This document shows, piece by piece, positions 45,147 to 53,909 of a stretch of 64,000 nucleotides of DNA (its first letter is position 1; every line of letters begins with the position of its first letter). The DNA comes from Rhodanobacter sp. ANJX3 (GTDB lineage Bacteria; Pseudomonadota; Gammaproteobacteria; Xanthomonadales; Rhodanobacteraceae). The notes below the pieces were generated by a model, which was not told the DNA's origin, ran no database searches, and was given only the letters and a program-made list of their open reading frames with translations. The translations under genes and the position numbers were made by a program. The stretch is from the NCBI RefSeq assembly GCF_014200755.1, contig NZ_JACHCM010000003.1, positions 1-64,000 of the forward strand. The letters are read 5' to 3'.

Positions 45147-46004
45147 TTAAGGCTCGCCGGCGAAGGTATTGCACTGAGCCATATCGCCGCTGTTGAGGCC
45201 AGTCTTGAACCACTTCACCCGCTGCGCCGAGGTGCCGTGCGTGAACGAATCGGGCACCACCCGGCCCTGCGCCTGTTGCTGCAGTGTGTCGTCGCCGATC
45301 TGGCTGGCCGCATTGAGTGCCGACTCCACGTCACCCGGATGCAACCATTGCAGGCGGGCCTGGGTGCGATTGGCCCACACGCCGGCATAGCAGTCCGCCT
45401 GCAGCTCCTGACGCACCGAGAGTCCATCGGCGCCGTCCATCGGTGCGCCGCGACGACGCGCGGCGTCTACCTGATCGAACACGCCGGTGAGCTTCTGCAC
45501 GTGATGGCCGACTTCGTGCGCGATGACATAGGCGCGGGCGAAATCGCCGGACGCGTGAAAGCGATTCTGCAGCTCCTGGAAAAACGCGAGATCCAGATAC
45601 ACCTTCTGATCGCCCGGGCAGTAGAACGGGCCCACCGCGGTCGATGCCGCGCCGCAAGCGGTGTCGACGCCGCCGCTGAACAGCTTGAGCTTTGGGTCGA
45701 CATAGGCGTTGCCCTGCGCGGCAAAAATATCGCCCCAGGTTTTTTCGGTCGAGCCGAGAATACGCCTGACGAAATCCTCTTGCTGCGGATCGACCTGTGC
45801 CGGCTGCGAGCTCTGCGTCGGCGCTCCGGTCTGGCCACCGCCCTGATCCAGCAGAGCCAGCGGATTCTTGAAGAAGATCCAGCCCAGGATCGCCAGCACC
45901 ACGATCCCGCCGATGCCCATGCGGCCGCCGCCGAAACGTGGGCCGCCGCCGTTTCCGCTGTCGACCTCGACGTTGTTGCTGCTCTCGCCCTTCTGCCAAT
46001 CCAT
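45147..46004 (-). CDS. ypfJ: neutral zinc metallopeptidase, YpfJ family
   Basis: This 285-residue membrane-anchored protease has a single helix (GIGGIVVLAILGWIFF) after a Gly-rich start, and the zinc site H163-E164-x2-H167 in AHEVGHHVQ with the later ELQADCYAG. Its substrates are unknown. The middle carries the GxxDTACGAAST and FYCPGDQKVYLD signature. Confidence 0.92.
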   Translation of the reverse strand: MDWQKGESSNNVEVDSGNGGGPRFGGGRMGIGGIVVLAILGWIFFKNPLALLDQGGGQTGAPTQSSQPAQVDPQQEDFVRRILGSTEKTWGDIFAAQGNAYVDPKLKLFSGGVDTACGAASTAVGPFYCPGDQKVYLDLAFFQELQNRFHASGDFARAYVIAHEVGHHVQKLTGVFDQVDAARRRGAPMDGADGLSVRQELQADCYAGVWANRTQARLQWLHPGDVESALNAASQIGDDTLQQQAQGRVVPDSFTHGTSAQRVKWFKTGLNSGDMAQCNTFAGEP

Positions 46005-46126
46005 ACGCCACCCCGTGACCGATGCGTCGCCGCGCTATCCAGGGCGCTGACAATAACTTCTTGCGACGGTTAGCGCCACGCAGGCGCTGCGGTTACAGTC
46101 AGCGTTTTAACCCACGAGCCGAAACC

Positions 46127-46522
46127 ATGATCGAGCTGCCCGCCCTGGTAACCCTGCTGACCGTACTGCTGCTGTTCGGCACCATGTTCGTTACCGGCAA
46201 GGCGCGCGGCAGATACGACATCAAGGCGCCGGCGATCAGCGGGCACCCCGGTTTCGAGCGCGCCTACCGGGTGCAGATGAACACTATCGAGAACACGGTG
46301 ATGTTTCTGCCAGTGCTTTGGCTGGCGGCGACGCACGGGTTCGGCGGGCTGTGGGCCGGCGTGGCCGGCTTGGTCTGGCTGGTTGGCCGCAGTTGGTACG
46401 CGCTGGCCTATCTCAACGACCCGACCAGCCGCGGCGGCGGCTTCGTCGTGAGCATGCTGGGCTGGGCCGCACTGGTAGTGATGGCGGGCATCGGCGTCGT
46501 GCGGGCGATGATGATCGGCTGA
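46127..46522 (+). CDS. MAPEG-family membrane protein
   Basis: This is a four-helix membrane protein of 131 residues. The MAPEG family includes microsomal glutathione S-transferase and related proteins; the RVQMNTIENTVMFLPVLWLA segment is diagnostic. ATG 46127 (MIELPAL) gives the standard length. A glutathione reductase and S-formylglutathione hydrolase lie in the window, but no direct link is seen. Confidence 0.87.
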   Translation: MIELPALVTLLTVLLLFGTMFVTGKARGRYDIKAPAISGHPGFERAYRVQMNTIENTVMFLPVLWLAATHGFGGLWAGVAGLVWLVGRSWYALAYLNDPTSRGGGFVVSMLGWAALVVMAGIGVVRAMMIG

Positions 46523-46553
46523 GGCAGGCGACCGTGCTCGACGGCGCTCTTCG

Positions 46554-47375
46554 ATGACCGCCCTTCCCCCGGATTCGCTGCGCCCGCGGCCTGAGGCACG
46601 GCCTAGTCCGGCCGAGCCTCCCGGCCTGTCCGCCGCAATCGGCCTGATCGCGCTGTATTTTCTGCTGCAGGCCGTTGCCGGCGGCCTCATCGCGCTGCTC
46701 ATGGCCGTCGCCACCGGGTTTGTGCAAATCGATCGGCGCAGCCAACCGATCGGCGCGGAAATTCGCGCCATGCTCGAACAGCCGGGCATGCCGGCGATTC
46801 TGGTGATGCTGACGCTGGGCCTGGCGGCCGCGGTGGTTGTACCGCTGGTTCGCCGGAAGTGGCATGCGCTGTGGCCGATGGCGCGGCCTCCGGGTTTGGG
46901 CATGGTGCTGCCGGTGAATCCGGTGTTCTTCATGCTGGCCATCGCTGTCGGCTTGGCCGCACCGCTGCTGGGCGGCCTGCTGACCTCGCTGCTGGCGCAC
47001 GGCAACACGGTAACGCAGGACATCCAGAGCCTGGGGTCGCACACGCCGACGCAGCTGCGGCTGGCGCTGGTCGTGGTGGTGACAAGTCTCGGTCCGCTGG
47101 TCGAGGAAATCCTGTTTCGCGGCGTGCTGTTGTCGGCACTGATGAAACGATGGCGCGTCGGCTGGAGCGTGCTCATCAGCGCGTTGCTGTTTGCCGTGTC
47201 TCACCTGCCCAGCATGCAGTGGCAATGGTACGCGCTGCCCGACCTCGCCCTGCTGGCATGCGCCCTGGCATGGCTACGCCTGCGTGCGGGATCGCTGTGG
47301 CCGGCGGTGCTCGCCCACGGCGTCAACAACCTGCTGGCGGTCGCGGCCTGGTTCGCGGCGTCGGGCTCCGTCTGA
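46554..47375 (+). CDS. CPBP-family intramembrane metalloprotease
   Basis: This 273-residue membrane protease is of the CAAX-prenyl-protease-2/bacteriocin-processing (Abi) family. The motifs are EEILFRG, FAVSHLP and HGVNN, which hold the glutamates, histidines and asparagine of the active site. The function in proteobacteria is mostly unknown. It follows the MAPEG gene by 31 bases on the same strand. Confidence 0.9.
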   Translation: MTALPPDSLRPRPEARPSPAEPPGLSAAIGLIALYFLLQAVAGGLIALLMAVATGFVQIDRRSQPIGAEIRAMLEQPGMPAILVMLTLGLAAAVVVPLVRRKWHALWPMARPPGLGMVLPVNPVFFMLAIAVGLAAPLLGGLLTSLLAHGNTVTQDIQSLGSHTPTQLRLALVVVVTSLGPLVEEILFRGVLLSALMKRWRVGWSVLISALLFAVSHLPSMQWQWYALPDLALLACALAWLRLRAGSLWPAVLAHGVNNLLAVAAWFAASGSV

Positions 47376-47398
47376 GTCGGACGACCCGAACTCGATGA

Positions 47399-47968
47399 CT
47401 AGGGCCACGCGTCAAAGCCGCGCAGCAGTCGCGCGGTTTCAAAGACCGGCAGGCCCATCACGCCGGAATAGCTGCCGTCCAGATGCTCGATCAAGCTCGC
47501 GCCGCGGCCCTGGATGGCATACGCGCCGGCCTTGCCGAACGGCTCGCCGGTGGCGACATAGGCCGCGATGGTCGCGTCGTCCAGCGTCGCGAAACGCACC
47601 TGCGACACGCTGGTCTCCGACCGTTCGCGATTTGCCTCGACCAGCCAGACCGCGGAAATCACCGCGTGGGTTTTGCCCGAAAGACGACGCAGCATGACGA
47701 CGGCATCCTCGGCATCGCGCGGCTTGCCGAAAACTTCATCGTCGAGCACGACTTCGGTATCCGCGCCGAGCACCCACGCGTCGGTGGCGCCGCCGAGGGC
47801 CTTCAAGCCAGCGCGGGCCTTTTCAAGCGCTACCCGATTGACGTAATCCTGCGGTGATTCGCCGGGCTCTCGCTGTTCGGGCACCTCGACATCGATCACG
47901 ACGAAATCGGCGCCTAATTGCTCCAGCAACTGGCGACGGCGCGGTGATTGCGAGGCGAGATAGAGCAT
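47399..47968 (-). CDS. maf: Maf-family nucleoside triphosphate pyrophosphatase
   Basis: Maf enzymes hydrolyse dTTP, UTP or modified nucleotides to monophosphates. The start [25 protein letters not shown] and the [20 protein letters not shown] end identify the family; the arrangement fits the YhdE (dTTP/UTPase) branch. ATG 47968 gives 189 residues; 31 extra upstream codons are open. It is third in rsfS-rlmH-maf, after a 134-base gap to rlmH. Confidence 0.9.
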   Translation of the reverse strand: MLYLASQSPRRRQLLEQLGADFVVIDVEVPEQREPGESPQDYVNRVALEKARAGLKALGGATDAWVLGADTEVVLDDEVFGKPRDAEDAVVMLRRLSGKTHAVISAVWLVEANRERSETSVSQVRFATLDDATIAAYVATGEPFGKAGAYAIQGRGASLIEHLDGSYSGVMGLPVFETARLLRGFDAWP

Positions 47969-48102
47969 TGATGGGTCCGGCGAAAGGTAGAGCCGCAAGC
48001 ATAGCGGCGCCGATGGCGCGAGACAGTGCAGCGATGCCCACTTCCTTGGCCTGAGTGCCAATAGCTTCCGGCGCGGGCCACAAGGAGATATTCAACAGAC
48101 TC

Positions 48103-48573
48103 TTAGGCCCGATGGTAGGGATGCCCGGCAAGCAGCGTGGTAGCGCGATACAGCTGCTCGGCCACGACCAGACGCACCAGCATATGCGGCAGGGTCAGCG
48201 GCCCGAGCGACCAGCTCTGCTCGGCGCGCGCCAGCACCTCGGGCGCGTGCCCGTCAGGGCCGCCGATAAGAAAAGCCAGGTCGCGCCCGCTCATACGCCA
48301 GCGCGCGAGCTGTTCGGCGAGTTCTTCGCTGGACCAGGTCTTGCCGCGGCCGTCGAGAGCGATCACGTGCGTGTCGCGCGGCAGCGCGGCCAGGATGGCA
48401 GCGCCTTCGTCCTGCATGGCGCGGGCATCGTCTCGACCCTTGCCGCGCGTGCCGGGCTTGAGTTCGATCAGTTCCAGCGGCAGGTCGTGCGAGAGGCGCT
48501 TGCGGTATTCGGCAAAACCCTCCGCCACCCAGCCGGGCATGCGTTCGCCCACGGCGATCAGGCGCGCGCGCAT
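48103..48573 (-). CDS. rlmH: 23S rRNA (pseudouridine-1915-N3)-methyltransferase RlmH
   Basis: RlmH methylates pseudouridine 1915 in helix 69 of 23S rRNA. It is a SPOUT enzyme with FLIGGPDGHAPEVL and LPHMLVRLVVAEQLYRA. Length 156. It is 12 bases after rsfS. Confidence 0.96.
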   Translation of the reverse strand: MRARLIAVGERMPGWVAEGFAEYRKRLSHDLPLELIELKPGTRGKGRDDARAMQDEGAAILAALPRDTHVIALDGRGKTWSSEELAEQLARWRMSGRDLAFLIGGPDGHAPEVLARAEQSWSLGPLTLPHMLVRLVVAEQLYRATTLLAGHPYHRA

Positions 48574-48585
48574 GCCAGCGCTTGC

Positions 48586-48972
48586 TCAGCCGGCTTGCGC
48601 GGCGTCGAAGTCGTGACCGTGATCGCCGACGGTCCACAGGCGCTCGAGGCCGTAGAACTCGCGGATGCGCGGCAGCATCACGTGGACGATGACATCGCCC
48701 AGATCCACCAGCACCCACTCGCCTTCGACCTCGCCTTCCACGCCCAGCGGGGCGACGCCCGCCTGCTTGGCGAACTTGGTCACTTCGTTGGCGATGGACT
48801 TGACGTGGCGGGCCGAAGTACCGGAAGCGATGACCAGCAGATCGGCGATGGAGGTCTTGCCGCGAACGTCGATTTCGCGGACGTCCTTGGCCTTCAATTC
48901 TTCCAGCGCGTCGATGACCGACTTGCGCAAAGTGGCCGTGGTGACGGCCTTGTTGGTACGGGCAGTACTCAA
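48586..48972 (-). CDS. rsfS: ribosomal silencing factor RsfS
   Basis: RsfS binds L14 and blocks subunit joining when nutrients are short. The core is typical ([20 protein letters not shown], then [25 protein letters not shown]). No ATG precedes the conserved core; I chose TTG 48972, which has GAGG upstream at long spacing, giving 128 residues. The usual upstream partner nadD is about 10 kb away, at 59166-59804. Confidence 0.87.
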   Translation of the reverse strand: MSTARTNKAVTTATLRKSVIDALEELKAKDVREIDVRGKTSIADLLVIASGTSARHVKSIANEVTKFAKQAGVAPLGVEGEVEGEWVLVDLGDVIVHVMLPRIREFYGLERLWTVGDHGHDFDAAQAG

Positions 48973-49046
48973 GAGGGGGAGCCTCGATACAGATAACCGC
49001 GCGGAATGGCGCGGCCGCAGTATAACCGGCCTGCCCCGGCGGCAGG

Positions 49047-50183
49047 TCAAACCGTCAGGGAGCGCCTGGCGGCCCGGTATTCGTCCATCAGCACGCCAAC
49101 CAGCTGCGCGGCCGGCATTGGCCGCACCAGCATTGCCGCCTGCCCGCACCATTCCGACAGCAAATCGCCCCGACCCGCCTCGGCGGCGACGCGGCGCAGG
49201 GGCGCGGTGAGTGCGTTCAGGGCAGGGTATGCCGGCAAATTCGACGCCCCAGGCTCCATCGCCTCTACATAGCGATTGCGCAAACCGCGCGCGGCACGGC
49301 CGGAGAAGCTGCGGATGGTGGTGACGCGATGCTCTACGGCCTGCGAAAGATCCTGCTTCCATGCTTCGGCGGCCGAGCTTTCAGGGCAGCCCAGAAACGC
49401 CGTTCCCAACTGGCTGGCAGATGCCCCGAGAATTTCCGCGGCCAGCATGCCGCGACCGTCCATAATCCCGCCCGCGGCAACGACGGGAATGTTTATCGCG
49501 CGCACCGCCAGGGGCAGCAGCGCGAAAAGGCCGATCATCGCGTCATCGGCATCATGCAGAAACGTGCCGCGATGGCCGCCGGCCTCGGCACCCTGAAGGC
49601 TTACGGCATCGGCGCCGCGCTCGGCCCAGGCGCGCGCTTCGGCCACCGTGGTCGCCGTGCCGATCACGGTGATGTGACGCTGTTTCAGCTCTCGTACCTG
49701 CGCGGTATCGATCAGACCAAACGCGAAAATCGCAGCCGCGGGTCGCGCCTCACACAGCGCGGCGAACTGATCTGAAAATCGCGGCGCCCAGCGCGCCGGC
49801 AGACGCGTGCGCACCGCCAAACCTTCTCGCTCCATCAGCGCATCAAGCTGCTCGCGGGCCTTGCTTACCGCCGCCATATCGACAGCGAATTCATCCGGCA
49901 GAACGAACAAACCGATGGCATACGGGCGATCGGTAAGGCGCCGAACCTGCGCCGCCTGATCCAACATGGACTGCGGCTCCAGATAACCCGCCCCAAGCGA
50001 CCCCAATGCGCCGGCACCCGATACGGCAGCGACCAGATCCGGTGTGGTACAACCGGCCATGGGCGCCTGGATCAGGGAATGTTGAATACCAAGCTTACGG
50101 ACAAACGAGTCATGCAAAGCGGATGGCCGGTGATTGAACACCGGCCAATTATGCGCAAAACACCCGGTTGTTGAGTGCGTCAC
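49047..50183 (-). CDS. nitronate monooxygenase (2-nitropropane dioxygenase family)
   Basis: This FMN-dependent TIM-barrel enzyme oxidises toxic alkyl nitronates such as propionate 3-nitronate. It has [21 protein letters not shown] and the flavin phosphate motif AEAGGHRG, then PVVAAGGI. Length 378. ATG 50183 is the longest start; the conserved domain begins about 30 residues in, at [12 protein letters not shown], where a TTG is possible. Confidence 0.87.
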   Translation of the reverse strand: MTHSTTGCFAHNWPVFNHRPSALHDSFVRKLGIQHSLIQAPMAGCTTPDLVAAVSGAGALGSLGAGYLEPQSMLDQAAQVRRLTDRPYAIGLFVLPDEFAVDMAAVSKAREQLDALMEREGLAVRTRLPARWAPRFSDQFAALCEARPAAAIFAFGLIDTAQVRELKQRHITVIGTATTVAEARAWAERGADAVSLQGAEAGGHRGTFLHDADDAMIGLFALLPLAVRAINIPVVAAGGIMDGRGMLAAEILGASASQLGTAFLGCPESSAAEAWKQDLSQAVEHRVTTIRSFSGRAARGLRNRYVEAMEPGASNLPAYPALNALTAPLRRVAAEAGRGDLLSEWCGQAAMLVRPMPAAQLVGVLMDEYRAARRSLTV

Positions 50184-50252
50184 TGTGCATATCGTACGTC
50201 ATCGATAGGGCGCGTCGTGATCGCGCGCCTCCTCGACAAATCCGCCGGTCGC

Positions 50253-50549
50253 TCAGTGGCCCGCGCTGCTGCCGCTGGTGGGAGCCTTCATGGAGTCGGA
50301 CTTCATCGCGTCATGCGACATGGAGTCATGCTTCATCGAATCGCCCTTTTTCATGGAGTCGTGTTTCATCGAGTCGTGCTTCATCGAATCATGTTTCATG
50401 GAGTCGCCTTTCATGGCGTCACCCTTCATCGCATCGTGCGACATGGCCGAGCTCGAGCTGTGCGCCATAGCGTCCTGCGCAAACGCAGAAGTGGTCGCGA
50501 AACCGCAGGTCATGGCGGCGACAAGGAGGCTTGCAAGACGTACGTTCAT
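50253..50549 (-). CDS. secreted pentapeptide MXKDX repeat protein
   Basis: This 98-residue product has a signal peptide (LASLLVAAMTCGFATTSAFAQ) and then about ten tandem five-residue units (DAMKG, DSMKH, DSMKH and so on), matching the MXKDX repeat family of unknown function. The mature part is rich in Met, His, Asp and Lys, a composition that could bind metal. The repeat DNA (about 50290-50440) is itself tandem and prone to copy-number change. ATG 50549 has an AAGGACAC-type site. Confidence 0.87.
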   Translation of the reverse strand: MNVRLASLLVAAMTCGFATTSAFAQDAMAHSSSSAMSHDAMKGDAMKGDSMKHDSMKHDSMKHDSMKKGDSMKHDSMSHDAMKSDSMKAPTSGSSAGH

Positions 50550-50670
50550 GGGAGTGTCCTTAAGTAAGAGGGATGAAGACATTTGTCATGTCTCCATAAC
50601 CTTATTCGCCGATCGCTCATTGGCGGTTACCTCGCCCGCGAAAGTGTTTCGAGGCCTCTGCCCTACTCCC

Positions 50671-51435
50671 TTAATTTTGTCCCGCTACGATATTCACCGT
50701 GATCGCGATAATGAACACGTTGAAGAAAAACGCGATGACGCTGTGCAACAACACCACGCGGCGCAGGTATCGGCTGGTGATCTGCACGTCCGACACCTGA
50801 AAACACATGCCGATCACCAGTGAAAAATAGGCAAAGTCCCAATAGTCCGGCTCCGGCGTCTCAGGAAAATCCAGGCCGGTATGCTTCTCGCCAAAATCGC
50901 CGTAAAAGCCGTGCGCATAGTGCATGGCAAACATCGTGTTCAAGAACAGCCAAGTCAGCACCACGCTGACCACACCGATCACCAGCGCTGGCAAGCCGCC
51001 GCCTTTCGCTGCGTGCAGCTCGTTGCTCAACGCGACCAGTACCACAGAGGACAGCGCGATGCCGCTCCAGAGAATGCCCCAGCGACCGGTATCCTGAGCA
51101 CGCGCCTGTCGTCGCATGCGAGTCGGCGGTGACTTGGCGAACATCCGCGCGATGATGCCGAGAAACACAATGGCAGCAAGATCGAAGCCCAGCAGTACGG
51201 CGTTTGAAAAGCGTGTACCGGTCGCTATCAGCGTGCCGCTGGTCAGCAGAAAAATGACCAGTGCAACGACCATCCGCGGCCGCGCTCGCAAGAAGTGGAT
51301 AGGTCGCCAGCGGTGCTTTCCCCGGTGACCGCTATCTCCACCGGTTTTTGGCGATGACGGCGAGGCCCCATTCGCACCCGCGGACTCAGTCTTCGCCGGC
51401 GACTGCTTTGCGTTTTTTGACGACGACGCGCTCAT
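50671..51435 (-). CDS. DUF1345 family membrane protein
   Basis: This 254-residue protein has a Ser/Lys-rich N-terminal cytoplasmic stretch, then about five membrane helices (MVVALVIFLLTSGTLIA, AIVFLGIIARMF, WSGIALSSVVLVAL, ALVIGVVSVVLTWLFLN, SVIAFFFNVFIIAITVNIVA). The FAYFSLVIGMCFQVSDVQITS segment is the DUF1345 hallmark; the fold recalls two-pore potassium channels. Function unknown. Confidence 0.85.
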   Translation of the reverse strand: MSASSSKNAKQSPAKTESAGANGASPSSPKTGGDSGHRGKHRWRPIHFLRARPRMVVALVIFLLTSGTLIATGTRFSNAVLLGFDLAAIVFLGIIARMFAKSPPTRMRRQARAQDTGRWGILWSGIALSSVVLVALSNELHAAKGGGLPALVIGVVSVVLTWLFLNTMFAMHYAHGFYGDFGEKHTGLDFPETPEPDYWDFAYFSLVIGMCFQVSDVQITSRYLRRVVLLHSVIAFFFNVFIIAITVNIVAGQN

Positions 51436-51586
51436 GCCGCAGTCCGCGCCGAGAGACTGATCGACCAGCGGCTCGCCGGATGAAAAAATACGTCCTCTGA
51501 AGATACAGGCAAGGGAAGCCTCCGCATTTGCAGCCCGATGGCTGGCATCGGCCAGATGATAGCGGGGTCCTGCGGCAGTGCGCGCG

Positions 51587-51874
51587 TCAGAGGCGTAAAT
51601 CGTCGTAACCGGCGTGACGCTTCATCCACGCATCCGCGTACGAGCACGCGGGTATCACCTTCCAGCCATGCTTTCGCGCCGCGTCCAACGCCGCCTGCAC
51701 CAGCGCCGACGCCACGCCACGGCCGCCAACTTCAGCGGGTACCTCGGTATGCGTAATCGTCATGACGCAATTGGCCACGCCGTCGGCCAGGGTGTAGTCG
51801 AGCAGGCAGTGCTCGCCGTCGACCGTTGTTTCGAAGCGTCGCGCGCTCTGGTCATGCTGAATATCGTACGACAT
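51587..51874 (-). CDS. small GNAT-fold N-acetyltransferase (YjdJ-like)
   Basis: This 95-residue protein is a minimal GNAT of the YjdJ type. It has [21 protein letters not shown] (acetyl-CoA site) and [20 protein letters not shown] 51874 gives the family length. The acceptor is unknown. It is flanked by 150-base gaps on each side without clear features. Confidence 0.82.
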   Translation of the reverse strand: MSYDIQHDQSARRFETTVDGEHCLLDYTLADGVANCVMTITHTEVPAEVGGRGVASALVQAALDAARKHGWKVIPACSYADAWMKRHAGYDDLRL

Positions 51875-52024
51875 GAAAATCTCTGCGCTGCGTGTGGGCA
51901 TTCGAGCATACGTCCGGCCGGTCGAAACATCGCGTTAAGTTCCACCGCCCACTCTTTCGCGCCATCTGCATGATTGGTCTGACAACCTTGGCTTTCAACG
52001 CTGCCAAAACCGAAGGAGAACAGC

Positions 52025-52447
52025 ATGAAGAAATCCGCATCCGCGCACTGGTCCGGGGACATCAAGACCGGCCAGGGCAGCATTTCGACCGAAACCGGCG
52101 TGCTGCGCGACGCACCGTACGGTTTCAAGTCGCGTTTCGAAGACGGTCCGGGCACCAATCCGGAAGAGCTGATCGGGGCCGCGCACGCCGGCTGTTATTC
52201 GATGGCGCTGTCGCTGGAACTGGGCAAGGCCAACCTCACCGCCGACAGCATCGACACCAAGGCCGTGGTGACGCTCGACAAGGACGGCGATGGCTTTTCG
52301 ATTACCGCCGTGCACCTGACCTGCAAGGCCAAGGTCCCAGGCGCCGACGCCGATGCGTTCGCAAAGATCGCGCAGGCCACCAAGGAAGGCTGCCCGGTAT
52401 CGAAGGTGTTGAAGGCCACGATCACGTTGGACGCTTCGCTGGCATGA
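52025..52447 (+). CDS. osmC: organic hydroperoxide peroxidase OsmC
   Basis: OsmC reduces organic hydroperoxides with two cysteines, here C57 (AHAGCYSMA) and C123 ([10 protein letters not shown]), both in family positions. Length 140. An AAGGAGAA sits about seven bases upstream of ATG 52025. It is likely a general stress gene; no specific promoter was identified. Confidence 0.93.
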   Translation: MKKSASAHWSGDIKTGQGSISTETGVLRDAPYGFKSRFEDGPGTNPEELIGAAHAGCYSMALSLELGKANLTADSIDTKAVVTLDKDGDGFSITAVHLTCKAKVPGADADAFAKIAQATKEGCPVSKVLKATITLDASLA

Positions 52448-52544
52448 CGATTTGCGCCATCATCCGATGCGGCCGGGCTGATCGCGCAGTGACAAAGGGT
52501 GGCGCTACGCGCGAGCGTCACTTTTGCCTGAAACGGCAATGGCC

Positions 52545-53633
52545 TCAAGCCGCCTGTCTGGCGCGCTGACGACGGCGCTCGGTCACCGCATCGGCGAGGC
52601 GCTGCAGCACGGCGACCGAGCTGTCCCAGTCGATGCAGCCGTCGGTAATGCTCTGGCCGTAGACCAGCGGCTTGCCTGATTCGATATCCTGCCTGCCGGC
52701 CACGAGATGGCTCTCGACCATCACGCCGAGTATGCGCGTGTCGCCTGCGCCGACCTGGCCGGCGATATCGTCGATCACGGCCGGCTGATTCTCCGGCTTT
52801 TTGCTGCTGTTGGCGTGGCTCGCGTCGATCATCAGCCGCGGCGTCAGGCCCGCCTTGACCAACACGGCGCAGGCCGCGTCGACGCTGGCGGCGTCGTAAT
52901 TCGGCGCGCTGCCGCCGCGCAGGATCACGTGACAATCCTCGTTGCCCGCGGTGGCCGCGATCGCGGTGCGGCCGTCCTTGGTCACGGCCAGGAAATGATG
53001 CGGTTGCGACGCCGCCTGCACCGCGTCCGCCGCAATTCTCACGTTGCCGTCGGTGCCGTTCTTGAAGCCCACCGGGCAGGACAACCCCGACGCCAGCTCG
53101 CGATGCACCTGGCTTTCGGTGGTGCGCGCGCCGATCGCGCCCCAGCTCACCATGTCGGCGATGTACTGCGGCGTGATCATGTCGAGAAATTCGCAGCCGG
53201 CCGGCACGCCGATCGCGTTGATGCCGATCAGCAGACCGCGCGCCAGCCTCAGACCGCGATCGATGCGGAAGCTACCATCCAAGGCGGGATCGTTGATCAG
53301 ACCCTTCCAGCCCACCGTGGTGCGCGGCTTTTCGAAATACACGCGCATCACGATTTCCAACGTGTCGGCATGCAGCTCGCGCTGCTGGCGCAAAAGCTCG
53401 GCGTATTCGAGCGCTGCGCGGGTATCGTGGATCGAACAGGGGCCGATCACCACCGCAAGGCGATCGTCCTTTCCCGCAAGAATAGCGTGCAGTTTGCTGC
53501 GCGTTGCGGCCACGGTGGCGCTGGCCGACTCGCTGCTGCCGCAGTCGCCGATGACCTCGGCGGGCGTGCTGAGGCGCTTGAGCTCGCGGATGCGTAGGTC
53601 GTCGTTACGGGCGTCGGTAAGAGCGGCGTTCAT
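52545..53633 (-). CDS. aroG: 3-deoxy-7-phosphoheptulonate (DAHP) synthase, class I
   Basis: DAHP synthase joins phosphoenolpyruvate and erythrose-4-phosphate, the entry to aromatic amino acids. The AroF/G/H type is shown by VVIGPCSIHD, EKPRTTVGWKGLINDP and GARTTESQVHRELASG. Length 362. Which aromatic amino acid inhibits it is not readable, so the symbol is tentative. AAGGA precedes ATG 53633 by eight bases. Upstream are a terminator (53673-53704) and an aromatic-rich leader peptide (53727-53807), so the gene is under attenuation. Confidence 0.94.
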   Translation of the reverse strand: MNAALTDARNDDLRIRELKRLSTPAEVIGDCGSSESASATVAATRSKLHAILAGKDDRLAVVIGPCSIHDTRAALEYAELLRQQRELHADTLEIVMRVYFEKPRTTVGWKGLINDPALDGSFRIDRGLRLARGLLIGINAIGVPAGCEFLDMITPQYIADMVSWGAIGARTTESQVHRELASGLSCPVGFKNGTDGNVRIAADAVQAASQPHHFLAVTKDGRTAIAATAGNEDCHVILRGGSAPNYDAASVDAACAVLVKAGLTPRLMIDASHANSSKKPENQPAVIDDIAGQVGAGDTRILGVMVESHLVAGRQDIESGKPLVYGQSITDGCIDWDSSVAVLQRLADAVTERRRQRARQAA

Positions 53634-53672
53634 GCGGAGAGTCCTTGGTAATCGGATCTGCCGGCAGCCATG

Positions 53673-53704
53673 AAAAAAGCCGCCGGTGGTGAGCTGGCGG
53701 CTTT
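53673..53704 (-). terminator. attenuator terminator in the DAHP synthase leader
   Basis: On the minus strand AAAGCCGCC (53704-53696) pairs with GGCGGCTTT (53684-53676), loop 11 bases, with a run of six T reaching 53673. The 5' arm can instead pair with GCAGGCGG (53754-53747) in the leader-peptide coding region, seven of eight bases, forming an antiterminator. Confidence 0.85.
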
Positions 53705-53726
53705 CGGGATGTGCTGAATCGGAAAC

Positions 53727-53807
53727 TTACGATCGCACCCTTGGCTCCGCCTGCGGCATCGGATAGCCGTAAAACCAGAAATAAAGGCGGGCGCAGAGGA
53801 GCTTCAT
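53727..53807 (-). CDS. aromatic-rich leader peptide of DAHP synthase
   Basis: The 26-residue open frame has YFWFYGY at residues 9-15: three Tyr, two Phe and one Trp in seven positions. The stop is 22 bases before the terminator. CCGCCT at 53790-53785 can pair with AGGCGG at 53752-53747, giving a 1:2 hairpin when the ribosome is not stalled; stalling at the aromatic codons frees AGGCGG to form the antiterminator. There is no ribosome site upstream, and a weak TATCCA element lies so close that the mRNA may be nearly leaderless. It is too short for ordinary gene finders. Confidence 0.85.
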   Translation of the reverse strand: MKLLCARLYFWFYGYPMPQAEPRVRS

Positions 53808-53909
53808 GGATCTATGGATACCACATCGTGCGGCCAAATCAAACCCTGACGCTTGGAAGCCCGTGACGCGAAGGCCGCATCGGCGTGGGTCAGGCACTAA
53901 CATCGGCGC

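Noticed and set aside
50290..50440. CRISPR-like array
   Set aside because: The 15-base repeats are contiguous and in frame, coding the DSMKH units; there are no spacers.
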